Shown: positions 8,076 through 16,093 of the stretch, one piece after another
Numbering within the stretch: position 1 is the first letter of the stretch
How the letters are laid out: every line of letters starts with the position of its first letter
Origin: an uncultured Bacteroidales bacterium
GTDB taxonomy: Bacteria; Bacteroidota; Bacteroidia; Bacteroidales; UBA932
Direction of reading: 5' to 3'
DNA: 60,138 nucleotides
Assembly: GCA_949286415.1 (NCBI GenBank)
Contig: CASEBV010000008.1
Coordinates: forward strand, 1 to 60,138
Translations under genes and position numbers: made by a program
Notes under the pieces: model-generated
The model's database searches: none
What the model was told of the DNA's origin: nothing
Seen by the model: only the letters and a program-made list of their open reading frames with translations

Positions 8076-9662
8076 TCATATCATACTCCACTCTGTGCCG
8101 TCCTTGGTGTCTTTCAGCTGGATGCCGAGAGCCTTGAGAGCATCCCTTATGCGGTCACTCGTGGCCCAGTCCTTTGCCTCCTTGGCTGCCTTGCGTTCCC
8201 CGATGACCATTTCCATCAGTCCGCCGATGACCTTTTCGGCTTTGCCTCCTGCGGCTTCCTCGTCCCTCAGGCCGAGCACTCCGAAGACAATGTCGTCGAA
8301 AAGCCTTAGCAGGGATGCCAGGTCTTCCCCGGAGAGCACCGTCTTCTTTTCCTTGGCGGAATTTATTATCCTCACGGCATCGAAGATATGTGAAAGGGCC
8401 ACAGGCGTGTTGAGGTCATCGCACAATGCATTGTAGACATTTTCCGTGATTGCGGCGATTTCTCTGCCCGTCTCTGTCCCCGCCTGTCCGGAGCCCGTGC
8501 CCTCTTCCGGAGCGATGTCTGTTATGAATTCTCCGTAGGCCATCTCTGCAGCCCTGTGTCCTTCCGTACCCTGTGCCACGGATGCCACGCCTGCCGCGGA
8601 AGCCATGTCACGAAGGTCCTTTGCCGCCTGCAGGACTCTCTTGAGTCCCTTTTCGGCCGCCTGCAGGGCTTCGTTGCTGAAGTCAAGGGTGCTGCGGTAG
8701 TGTGCCTGAAGGATGAAGAAACGGATTGTCATCGGGCTGTAGGCCTGCTCCAGCAGCGGATGGGTGCCGGTGAACAGTTCCTGAAGAGTGATGAAGTTGC
8801 CGAGTGACTTGCCCATCTTCTTGCCGTTGATGGTAATCATGTTGTTGTGCATCCAGTATTTCACCCCGCCTGTCCCGCGCGATGCGGTGTTCTGCGCGAG
8901 TTCGCACTCATGATGGGGGAACATCAGGTCCATTCCGCCCCCGTGGATGTCAAATTCCTTTCCGAGATATTTTTCGCTCATTGCGGAGCACTCCAGATGC
9001 CATCCCGGGAATCCTTCGCTCCATGGTGAAGGCCATTTCATGATATGCTCGGGCGATGCCTTTTTCCACAGCGCGAAGTCGTATGGCGCATGCTTGTCCT
9101 CCTGGCCGTCAAGCGTCCGTGTCCCTTCTCTTGTCTCGTCGAGAGTCCTGCCTGACAGGATGCCGTATCTGTGGTCCCGGTTATATTTTTCCACATCAAA
9201 ATACACCGAGCCGTTGCTGATATAGGCATATCCGGCATCCATGATTTTCTGTACAAGGGCAATCTGCTCGATGATATGTCCGGAAGCCCTCGGCTCGATG
9301 GACGGAGGGGCGACATTGAGCATCCTCATTGCCTCATGGTACCTGAGGGTATAGGTCTGGACCACCTCCATCGGCTCCAGCTGTTCCAGCCTTGCCTTCT
9401 TTGCAATCTTGTCCTCCCCGTCGTCAGAGTCATGCTCAAGGTGGCCTACATCTGTTATGTTCCTGACATAGCGGACCTTGTATCCGAGATGTCTCATGAA
9501 TCTCACCAGTACGTCGTATGTGACTCCCGGCCTCGCATGGCCCAGATGCGCGTCTCCATATACTGTCGGGCCGCAGACATAGAGTCCGACATGTCCCGGA
9601 TTTATCGGTGTGAACAGTTCCTTTTTCCTTGAAAGGGTGTCTGTGATATAGAAATTTCTCAT
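8076..9662 (-). CDS. cysS: Cysteinyl-tRNA synthetase
   Basis: I start at the ATG at 9662 ([10 protein letters not shown]), which matches the family N terminus; the frame is open 25 codons further but those residues (with no similarity) overlap the promoter. Class I signature HLGH at residues 39-42, zinc ligand Cys30 in [15 protein letters not shown], second zinc cluster around HHECELAQ, and KMSKS motif as [10 protein letters not shown]. 528 residues is longer than the typical 460-490; the surplus is a low-complexity acidic/alanine segment (about residues 370-420, [12 protein letters not shown] to [10 protein letters not shown]) in the DALR-proximal region. It charges tRNA-Cys in the cytoplasm. 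Confidence 0.95.
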   Translation of the reverse strand: MRNFYITDTLSRKKELFTPINPGHVGLYVCGPTVYGDAHLGHARPGVTYDVLVRFMRHLGYKVRYVRNITDVGHLEHDSDDGEDKIAKKARLEQLEPMEVVQTYTLRYHEAMRMLNVAPPSIEPRASGHIIEQIALVQKIMDAGYAYISNGSVYFDVEKYNRDHRYGILSGRTLDETREGTRTLDGQEDKHAPYDFALWKKASPEHIMKWPSPWSEGFPGWHLECSAMSEKYLGKEFDIHGGGMDLMFPHHECELAQNTASRGTGGVKYWMHNNMITINGKKMGKSLGNFITLQELFTGTHPLLEQAYSPMTIRFFILQAHYRSTLDFSNEALQAAEKGLKRVLQAAKDLRDMASAAGVASVAQGTEGHRAAEMAYGEFITDIAPEEGTGSGQAGTETGREIAAITENVYNALCDDLNTPVALSHIFDAVRIINSAKEKKTVLSGEDLASLLRLFDDIVFGVLGLRDEEAAGGKAEKVIGGLMEMVIGERKAAKEAKDWATSDRIRDALKALGIQLKDTKDGTEWSMI

Positions 9663-9670
9663 AATGAATG

Positions 9671-9697
9671 CGAAGATAGACATTTTTTTTAAATTTG
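9671..9697. promoter_or_regulatory. Divergent -7 boxes for cysS and umuD
   Basis: TATCTTCG on the minus strand (9671-9678) is a one-base variant of TAnnTTTG and sits just before the chosen cysS start. TAAATTTG on the plus strand (9690-9697) would serve umuD at 9790. An SOS operator cannot be recognised, because the LexA box of this group is not one I can identify by eye. Confidence 0.45.
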
Positions 9698-9789
9698 CCT
9701 TTCGGCTACGATCCCCCATATAAGCGGCAATCCTCAATCAGATTGACAGCAGTAACAGCAATGGCTCTGCAGGCGCAACAATAAAGAAT

Positions 9790-10287
9790 ATGACAGACGA
9801 CAACAGCAAATCCCTCCGCGGCGATGCCCCTGACCCTGCGCAGGAGAACTTTCTGCCGCCGATGGCCGGTGAAGGCATACATGCAGGCTTTCCATCACCG
9901 GCACAGGACTACATGAATCCCTGCATTGACCTGAACAAGGAACTTGTCCGTCATCCGGCGGCCACATTCTACGGCAGAGTAGTGGGGGACTCCATGGTGG
10001 ACGCCGGGGTGGAGGAAGGGGACATTCTCGTGATAGACAAGTCTATAGAGGCGACAGAAGGTGACATGTGCGTCTGTTTTGTCGACGGTGAATTTACTCT
10101 GAAATACCTCTCATTCAAAGACCCTTCATCAGGAGAAAAATGCAAAGACGCAAATGCCATATGGCTGGTCCCTGCCAATCCTGCCTATCCCCCGATAAAA
10201 GTGTCCGACCCGGCATTCTCCGTATGGGGAGTAGTGACCTATGTGATTAAGAAGACTTACAGGAAGTCAGGTGGTTCCGATAAGTAA
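9790..10287 (+). CDS. umuD: UmuD-like translesion polymerase accessory protein (S24 self-cleaving)
   Basis: 165 residues of the LexA/UmuD S24 serine protease family without a DNA-binding domain. The self-cleavage pair is Ala32-Gly33 (HAGFPSPAQDY), nucleophile Ser68 in VGDSMVDAG, general base Lys105 in GEFTLKYL. After RecA-stimulated cleavage UmuD' would partner UmuC to form DNA polymerase V. The 165-residue length is slightly above the E. coli form because of an extended N terminus. The gene is separated from umuC by about 1.8 kb holding an AbiE toxin-antitoxin pair, which is unusual since umuDC normally overlap or abut. Confidence 0.9.
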   Translation: MTDDNSKSLRGDAPDPAQENFLPPMAGEGIHAGFPSPAQDYMNPCIDLNKELVRHPAATFYGRVVGDSMVDAGVEEGDILVIDKSIEATEGDMCVCFVDGEFTLKYLSFKDPSSGEKCKDANAIWLVPANPAYPPIKVSDPAFSVWGVVTYVIKKTYRKSGGSDK

Positions 10288-10332
10288 AGACAAGCGGAAC
10301 GGCAAGTGGTAATGAGTCAAGACCAGCTTTGT

Positions 10333-10399
10333 AATGTCCGAAATTATTAAAGAAAATCGGACATTTTATCGTTATGTCAAGAGGAAAAATATATCTTTG
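10333..10399 (+). promoter_or_regulatory. AbiE promoter with palindromic operator
   Basis: A perfect 9-bp inverted repeat AATGTCCGA (10333-10341) / TCGGACATT (10357-10365) lies just upstream of a TATCTTTG -7 box (10392-10399). Transcription would begin only some 15 nt before abiEi. AbiEi antitoxins are known to repress their own promoter by binding inverted repeats, so this is the likely autoregulatory site. Confidence 0.65.
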
Positions 10400-10419
10400 C
10401 AGCATTAATCATAGTGGAT

Positions 10420-11010
10420 ATGAAGACGATACTGACAAAGGAGATACGAAATGTCATTTATAGGAATGGGCCTAATAAGATTTATATGGTAAGCGACTTT
10501 GCCTATTTGAATAATGACGGACTGGTTACCCGTGCGCTTTCCCGACTGGAGAAAGAAGGTGTCCTCATCCGTCTTTCTCAAGGCCTGTATTTGTATCCAT
10601 TACGGAATAAATTCGGTATACTTCGCCCGTCTATAGAAGATATGGCATATGCTATTGCAGAAAAGGACAAAGCTCGCATTATTCCTTGTGGGTTAACTGC
10701 TTTGAACAAATTGGGGCTTTCCACGCAAGTCGCAATGAATGCGGTTTATTTGACGGACGCCACGGCACGGGAACTTATTGTCGGGAATCGTAAAATCATA
10801 TTCAAACGCAGTGCCCCCCGCAATTTTGCCTATAAGACAGATTTGTTTCCATTGATAATTGCAGCCATGAAGGAATTGGGAAAAGACGGTGTAACTGATG
10901 AGCATGTTGCCATGATAAAACAAGCCATTGAAAGATACGGCAATCCTGATGAAATCAAATACGATTACAGTATTGCTCCGCAATGGATTAAAAAAAGACT
11001 GGCATTATGA
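10420..11010 (+). CDS. abiEi: AbiEi-family type IV antitoxin (DUF6088-like)
   Basis: 196 residues from the ATG at 10420 (a GTG at 10414 is the alternative, adding two residues). The N-terminal part is a winged helix (YMVSDFAYLNNDGLVTRALSRLEKEG, then VLIRLSQGLYLYP) that binds DNA; the C-terminal domain follows the AbiEi pattern (DKARIIPCGLTALNKLGLSTQ, KIIFKRSAPRNF). The protein neutralises the AbiEii toxin and represses the operon. Its stop overlaps the start of abiEii by ATGA. Base composition is clearly more AT-rich than umuD and umuC on each side, pointing to horizontal acquisition. Confidence 0.85.
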   Translation: MKTILTKEIRNVIYRNGPNKIYMVSDFAYLNNDGLVTRALSRLEKEGVLIRLSQGLYLYPLRNKFGILRPSIEDMAYAIAEKDKARIIPCGLTALNKLGLSTQVAMNAVYLTDATARELIVGNRKIIFKRSAPRNFAYKTDLFPLIIAAMKELGKDGVTDEHVAMIKQAIERYGNPDEIKYDYSIAPQWIKKRLAL

Positions 11011-12044
11011 ATTGGACTAAGCTGACAAAAGAAGAGCGACTTACTATTCTGGCTAATGTTGCCGAAGACAAAGGTATTGTGGACAATGCCGTAGAGAAAG
11101 ACTATTGGGTCAGTATGGTATTACGCGCCATATTTTCTTTGCCGTATGCTGCCGCTTTTGTATTCAAAGGAGGAACAAGTCTCAGCAAAGCTTGGGGACT
11201 AATAGCCCGGTTTTCAGAAGATATTGACCTTGCTATAGATCCTGGATTTCTCGGTTTCACAAATATTGCGACTAAAAGTCAACGGACTAAATTAAGAAAA
11301 GACTCCAAGAAATTTGTAGATAGCACTTTTGCTCTTGATGTCAATAATAGATTAAAAGAGTTTGGGTTATTGGAATGTTGTAAGGTTATAGTTCCGGAAA
11401 CATCTGTCAGCGACCTTGACCCCGTAGTCTTGTTTGTCGAGTATAATTCAGTGTTGCAAAAGAAAATGCAATATATACCGGAGCGGGTCAAAGTTGAGGT
11501 AAGCTGCCGTTCGCTCATGGAACCGTCTGAAAAGGTAGGAATGCGTTCTATGATAGAAGATGCCTATCCGGAAGAAGAATTTTCATTGCCGATATTTAAT
11601 GTCTCTACTGTAGTGCCGGGACGGACATTTTTGGAAAAGGTTTTTCTTTTGCATGAGGAATTTAGCCGACCAAACGGATGTACGCATATTGAACGCATTA
11701 CACGGCACATGTATGATATTGTAAAGATGATGGACAAACCGTTCGCAATGGAAGCAATGCAGAATGTGCGCTTATACGAAGACATTGTGTCTCACCGCAA
11801 GAAGTTCACGGCGTGGAGCGGATTGGATTATACAACTCATTTCCCTCATACAATATCATTTCTGCCACCTGAAAGTATTGAAGATGTTTTGCGGGACGAC
11901 TATAAGCAGATGCAAATCGGCTTCATTTATGCTGATGCACCATCATTTGATGAAATTATGACCCGGTTGCGTGAGTTGCAGGGCAGATTCAGAACATTGA
12001 AATGGGGAAATGATTATTGCCGGCATGGCGGATATAAATATTGA
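11007..12044 (+). CDS. abiEii: AbiEii/AbiGii-family nucleotidyltransferase toxin
   Basis: 345 residues. The nucleotidyltransferase core motifs are visible: FKGGTSLSKAW near residue 52 and RFSEDIDLAID near 70 (the paired acidic metal ligands), followed by the family's KVEVSCRS and VVPGRTFLEKVFLLHEEF regions. AbiEii is the toxin of AbiE abortive-infection systems; members are thought to modify RNA/tRNA 3' ends with nucleotides and halt growth during phage infection. It overlaps abiEi by 4 nt. Its TGA overlaps an ATG at 12041 that is in frame with umuC, so umuC could be translationally coupled to the toxin. All key residues are present; the system appears intact. Confidence 0.88.
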   Translation: MNWTKLTKEERLTILANVAEDKGIVDNAVEKDYWVSMVLRAIFSLPYAAAFVFKGGTSLSKAWGLIARFSEDIDLAIDPGFLGFTNIATKSQRTKLRKDSKKFVDSTFALDVNNRLKEFGLLECCKVIVPETSVSDLDPVVLFVEYNSVLQKKMQYIPERVKVEVSCRSLMEPSEKVGMRSMIEDAYPEEEFSLPIFNVSTVVPGRTFLEKVFLLHEEFSRPNGCTHIERITRHMYDIVKMMDKPFAMEAMQNVRLYEDIVSHRKKFTAWSGLDYTTHFPHTISFLPPESIEDVLRDDYKQMQIGFIYADAPSFDEIMTRLRELQGRFRTLKWGNDYCRHGGYKY

Positions 12045-12076
12045 TGTTTATTTCGGATTTACTGGATATTCGCATC

Positions 12077-13339
12077 ATGTACGCACTTGTGGACTGCAAC
12101 AATTTCTTCGTTTCCTGCGAGCGGGTGTTCCGGCCCCAGCTCGAGGGGAAGGCGGTCGTGGTGCTGTCCAACAATGACGGATGCGTTGTGGCGCGAAGCA
12201 ATGAGAGCAAGGCGATGGGTATCAAGATGGGGACTCCGTTCTATCAGGTTCGGGATATGGTGAAGGCCGGAAGGCTCATCGCATGTTCCTCCAATTATAC
12301 CATGTACGGGGATTTGTCCTCCAGGGTAATGTCAATCCTTGCCGAAGCCGTCCCGAGGATAGAAATCTATTCCATAGACGAGGCTTTCCTGTGCATGGAC
12401 GGAATGTCTCCGGAAAAGATTGAAGGTATCTCCAGAGAATTGGTCGCGAAAGTCAGAAAATGGGTCGGCATACCTGTCAGCATCGGCATCGCCCCGACCA
12501 AGACTCTCGCCAAGATTGCAAGCCACTTTGCCAAGAAATATCCGGGCTACAGGGGAGTATGCAGGATTGACAGCGAGGAAAAGCGGCTCAAGGCGCTGTC
12601 GCTCACACCTATAAGGGAAGTCTGGGGCGTGGGCCGCAAACTCTCGGTGTCAATGGAGCAGAAAGGCATCCGGACGGCTCTTGACTATGTTCAGCGCCCT
12701 GAGGAGTGGATAAGGAAGAATTATATGCTTCACGGAGTACGTACATGGCTGGAACTCAGGGGACAGGTGTGCGTTGAAGAGGAACTGCCCGAAAAGCGCA
12801 AGTCCATCTGCACCTCCAGGTCTTTCCCCGGAATGATAACAGACAGGGCTGAAATTGCCGCGAGGGTAGCTGACTTTGCTGCAAAATGCGCGCAGAAACT
12901 CAGGGAGGAGCATTCCGCCGCCCTGCAGGTGGATGTGGTCCTGTATACCAACCGGTTCAGGGACGACCTTCCGCAATATTTCCCGTGTGCATCCGTCCGG
13001 CTGCCTGTCGCGGCGTCCAATACGCAGGAAATAGTATCTGCTGCGCTGAATGGATTCGATACCATATACAGGTCCGACTACCAATATAAGAAAGCCGGTG
13101 TCACCGTATCTGACCTTGTGGACGCCGATGCCGTCCAGGCATCACTTTTTGACTATGACATTGACCGGAGGCGGAAACAGGACAGGCTCTCCGAAGTCAT
13201 GGACAGGGTCAATGCAGGAGGGCACAATCTTGTCCGTCTTGCCGCCCAGAGGTCAGGGGACTATACCGACGGGATCCGCAGCGACTACCGTTCCCGCCGC
13301 TACTCCACATCGCTTGATGAGGTGATAGAAATCAGGTAG
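12077..13339 (+). CDS. umuC: UmuC-type DNA polymerase V catalytic subunit (Y family)
   Basis: 420 residues from the ATG at 12077, which gives the canonical MYALVDCNNFFVSCERVF N terminus; the frame extends 12 codons upstream to an ATG overlapping the abiEii stop. Catalytic acids Asp6, Asp101 and Glu102 (SIDEAF) are present, as is the helix-hairpin-helix region (VWGVGRKLSVSMEQKG). A beta-clamp binding peptide QASLF lies in the C-terminal third. It performs translesion synthesis, partnered with UmuD'. No promoter of its own is evident between abiEii and umuC, so it may be expressed from the AbiE promoter or by read-through from umuD. Confidence 0.93.
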   Translation: MYALVDCNNFFVSCERVFRPQLEGKAVVVLSNNDGCVVARSNESKAMGIKMGTPFYQVRDMVKAGRLIACSSNYTMYGDLSSRVMSILAEAVPRIEIYSIDEAFLCMDGMSPEKIEGISRELVAKVRKWVGIPVSIGIAPTKTLAKIASHFAKKYPGYRGVCRIDSEEKRLKALSLTPIREVWGVGRKLSVSMEQKGIRTALDYVQRPEEWIRKNYMLHGVRTWLELRGQVCVEEELPEKRKSICTSRSFPGMITDRAEIAARVADFAAKCAQKLREEHSAALQVDVVLYTNRFRDDLPQYFPCASVRLPVAASNTQEIVSAALNGFDTIYRSDYQYKKAGVTVSDLVDADAVQASLFDYDIDRRRKQDRLSEVMDRVNAGGHNLVRLAAQRSGDYTDGIRSDYRSRRYSTSLDEVIEIR

Positions 13340-13381
13340 AGGAAAATAATGATTCCCGAGGATATATTGCGAAAAAAAAGT

Positions 13382-13389
13382 TAATTTTG
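13382..13389 (+). promoter_or_regulatory. -7 box of pgi
   Basis: TAATTTTG matches TAnnTTTG and lies 18 nt before the chosen pgi ATG, giving a very short leader. No TTTG at the proper -33 distance. Confidence 0.45.
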
Positions 13390-13407
13390 CAGAATTGGAA
13401 AAATTTC

Positions 13408-14754
13408 ATGGCTATGGTAAAAGTTGATTTGGGAGGCTGCAGCTCCTTTGTAAATGATGCAGAATATCAGCAATATGTGGACAAGGCCCTTGATGCTTTC
13501 GATGTACTTGAGAGCGAGACCGGAGCAGGAAATGACTTTTTGGGATGGAAACATCTTCCGACGACTACCCCGGAGTCGCTCATTACAGAATGTGAGGCTG
13601 TGCGTGACCTGTGGAGGGCAAAGGGTGTTGACCTTGTTGTCGTAATCGGCATAGGCGGCTCATATCTCGGAGCAAAATGCGCTGTTGAGGCTCTGTCCCA
13701 CTCATTTGCAAGGCAGCTCTCGGCAAGGAGAATGCCTGAAATGGTGTTTGCCGGACACAATCTTTCCGAAGAATATCTTGCGGAGCTCCTTGACCTGATG
13801 CAGGAGAGGAATGTGGCCGCAGTCATCATATCCAAGTCAGGCACCACCACCGAGCCGGCCGTGTCCTTCCGGCCTATCAAGCAGCTCATCGAGACCCGCT
13901 ATGGCTCAGCGGAGGCTGCACAGCGCATCGTGGCAGTGACAGACGCCCACAAAGGCGCCCTCAAATCCCTCGCCACACAGGAGGGCTACAAGACCTTCGT
14001 CATCGCAACCAATGTCGGCGGCCGTTTCTCTGTCCTTACACCCGTCGGCATCCTGCCTATAGTGCTTGCAGGATTCGACATAAGGGCAATGCTCAAGGGA
14101 GCTGCCGAGATGGAGAAAGTGACAGCGGAAAGAAGCCGTACCAACCCTGCCGTAGAATATGCTGCAATGCGCAACCTTCTCTACAGCAAGGGCAAGAAAA
14201 TAGAGATTCTCGTCTCATTCAATCCTAAGCTCCAGTATCTCGGAGAATGGTGGAAGCAGCTCTTCGGCGAGTCCGAGGGCAAGGACGGCAAGGGCATCTT
14301 CCCGGCATCCGTAAGCTTCACAACAGACCTCCATTCCATGGGCCAGTATATACAGCAGGGCGAGCGAATCCTGATGGAGACCGTAGTCACTGTCGAAAAG
14401 AGCAGCCGCAGTGTGGTCGTCGCCAGCGATCCGCAGAATCTTGACGAACTCAACTACCTTACCGGCAAGCATGTGGAGGAATGCAACGCCATGGCAGAGC
14501 TCGGAACCAAGCTTGCCCACATCGACGGCGGTGTGCCGCAGCTCTCGGTCCGTGTCGAGAAGCTTGACGAATACAATCTCGGCTCCCTCTTCTATTTCTT
14601 TGAGAAGTCCTGCGGCATAAGCGCATACATCCTCGGGGTCAATCCGTTCAACCAGCCGGGTGTCGAGGCGTACAAGAAGAACATGTTCGCCCTTCTCGGC
14701 AAGCCTGGATACGAAGAGCAGGCAAAGGCCCTTCACGAGAGGCTCGGCAAATAG
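13408..14754 (+). CDS. pgi: Glucose-6-phosphate isomerase
   Basis: 448 residues from ATG 13408; the frame is open seven codons further to a TTG that lies inside the -7 box and is not plausible. The short (about 450-residue) form is typical of Firmicutes and Bacteroidota enzymes. Sugar-phosphate binding and catalytic motifs: VIGIGGSYLGAKCA near 80, IISKSGTTTEPAVSF near 146, NVGGRFSVLTPVG near 207, and KQLFGESEGKDGKG near 285. It interconverts glucose-6-phosphate and fructose-6-phosphate in glycolysis. It is followed after 29 nt by a methyltransferase gene. Confidence 0.96.
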   Translation: MAMVKVDLGGCSSFVNDAEYQQYVDKALDAFDVLESETGAGNDFLGWKHLPTTTPESLITECEAVRDLWRAKGVDLVVVIGIGGSYLGAKCAVEALSHSFARQLSARRMPEMVFAGHNLSEEYLAELLDLMQERNVAAVIISKSGTTTEPAVSFRPIKQLIETRYGSAEAAQRIVAVTDAHKGALKSLATQEGYKTFVIATNVGGRFSVLTPVGILPIVLAGFDIRAMLKGAAEMEKVTAERSRTNPAVEYAAMRNLLYSKGKKIEILVSFNPKLQYLGEWWKQLFGESEGKDGKGIFPASVSFTTDLHSMGQYIQQGERILMETVVTVEKSSRSVVVASDPQNLDELNYLTGKHVEECNAMAELGTKLAHIDGGVPQLSVRVEKLDEYNLGSLFYFFEKSCGISAYILGVNPFNQPGVEAYKKNMFALLGKPGYEEQAKALHERLGK

Positions 14755-14783
14755 CCTGTTGTCACACAGAATATAGTCTTCTG

Positions 14784-15566
14784 ATGCAGGAAAGACAGAA
14801 AGACCGGGCACGGTATTTCCGTGAGCTTGCGCAGACAAGCGAAAAATATTTCATCCCGTACCTGTCCGGTTTTTTCCGGCCCGGGCACGGGATGAATGTT
14901 CTTGAGATAGGCTGCGGGGAAGGCGGCAATCTTCTGCCGCTGGCGCGCATGGGCTGCACCGTCACGGGGGTTGACCTTGCCGTCGGAAAGATAGACAATG
15001 CACGCACATTCTTTGCCGAGGCAGGAGCTGAAGGTACATTCATCGCATCCGACATCTTTCAGGTAAAGGAACTGGAGGCGGCTTTTGACCTTATCATCTG
15101 TCACGATGTGCTGGAGCATATCGGTGACAAGCGGCGCTTCATGGCTGACCTGAAGAAATATCTGAGGCCCGGAGGCCTTGTCTTCATGGCTTTCCCGGCA
15201 TGGCAGATGCCTTTCGGCGGGCATCAGCAGATCTGCCGGAGCCGTGTCCTGTCCCGTCTCCCGTTCTTCCACCTGCTTCCCAAGCCTCTCTACCGCTTCA
15301 TGCTGAAGGCCGGGGGAGAGGAAGATTTCCGCATCAGGGAACTGATGGAAATCAAGGACACGCGTCTCCCCATTGAACTCTTTGAACGGCTTGTCAGACA
15401 GGAGCAGATTGAAATCGTTGACCGCAGACTGTGGTTTATCAATCCCCATTATGAGGTGAAATTCGGCCTGCGCCCGAGGCTCCTGTGGCCTCTGATATCA
15501 AAGGTCCCTTATGTCAGGGACTTTTTCTCCACTTCCTGTTTCTACATGCTGAAATTGCCGTCGTAG
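14784..15566 (+). CDS. Class I SAM-dependent methyltransferase
   Basis: 260 residues. Motif I NVLEIGCGEGGNLLPLA (about residues 37-53), post-I acidic loop VTGVDLA, and motif IV region FDLIICHDVLEHIGD (about 107-121) are clear; a Methyltransf_11/23-type fold. The C-terminal half (QMPFGGHQQICRSRVLSRLPF onward) resembles methyltransferases that act on small molecules or surface glycan precursors, but the substrate cannot be read. It follows pgi after 29 nt on the same strand. Its last 25 nt overlap the end of a convergent lipoprotein gene. Confidence 0.82.
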   Translation: MQERQKDRARYFRELAQTSEKYFIPYLSGFFRPGHGMNVLEIGCGEGGNLLPLARMGCTVTGVDLAVGKIDNARTFFAEAGAEGTFIASDIFQVKELEAAFDLIICHDVLEHIGDKRRFMADLKKYLRPGGLVFMAFPAWQMPFGGHQQICRSRVLSRLPFFHLLPKPLYRFMLKAGGEEDFRIRELMEIKDTRLPIELFERLVRQEQIEIVDRRLWFINPHYEVKFGLRPRLLWPLISKVPYVRDFFSTSCFYMLKLPS

Positions 15567-16066
15567 TCGATGCTCAGCGGCGTGCCGTCGGCAAGCAGGA
15601 TGTCGGCACGGACCCTGTATGAGCCGTCGGTCGGAGTGACGGTAAATGACCCGTCTGCCGGCTCCCGGAACTGTGAATAATAGTGTACAGGATCTTCATA
15701 GATGATCATATAGTCATCATTGTGGTCGAGGTTTTCCCCGGCATAGTCATTGGCGACCTTGTGTTCTTCCCCGTCGGCCCAATAACTGTTCACGGCAAAG
15801 ACAAAGTATGTGCTTATTTCCCCGTCAGGGGCAAGGGGGGAGAACAGGAATATGCAGTAGTTCCCGCTCTGTTCAAAAGTTGCCGTGAGGATGTCGTATG
15901 TCTTCCCGTCAAACTCGTATGTGCCGAGTACCTCATGTTCCGGTGTCTGGGGCGTGTCCAGACCAGTGCTGTCTTTCCCGCAGGATACAGACAGCAGGGC
16001 TGCAGCCGAAACGGCGGCTGCAGCAGCTGCTTTGAATATAAAGTTCATTCTTATTCTGTGCTTCAT
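15542..16066 (-). CDS. Small lipoprotein, single copy of a beta domain
   Basis: 174 residues from ATG 16066 (MKHRIRMNFIF); the frame extends eight codons further. Lipobox LSVSC with Cys29. The mature part holds one unit of a repeated beta domain shared with the two next genes upstream: an opening strand pair (GTYEFDGKTYDILTATFEQSG), a middle acidic region, and a closing G-x-F-x-V...Y-R-V-x-A-D-I-L-L-x-DG strand set ending in DYDGNFSM. I do not recognise a named family. It is the last gene of a minus-strand run of three lipoproteins (27 nt after the previous one). Confidence 0.65.
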   Translation of the reverse strand: MKHRIRMNFIFKAAAAAAVSAAALLSVSCGKDSTGLDTPQTPEHEVLGTYEFDGKTYDILTATFEQSGNYCIFLFSPLAPDGEISTYFVFAVNSYWADGEEHKVANDYAGENLDHNDDYMIIYEDPVHYYSQFREPADGSFTVTPTDGSYRVRADILLADGTPLSIDYDGNFSM

Positions 16067-16093
16067 TATAATTTGCAGTTCGTCATGCATTGG

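Noticed and set aside
12041..12076. N-terminal extension of umuC to the ATG overlapping abiEii
   Set aside because: Canonical UmuC begins MYALVDCNNFF; the 12 extra residues have no counterpart. Kept only as a possible coupling start.
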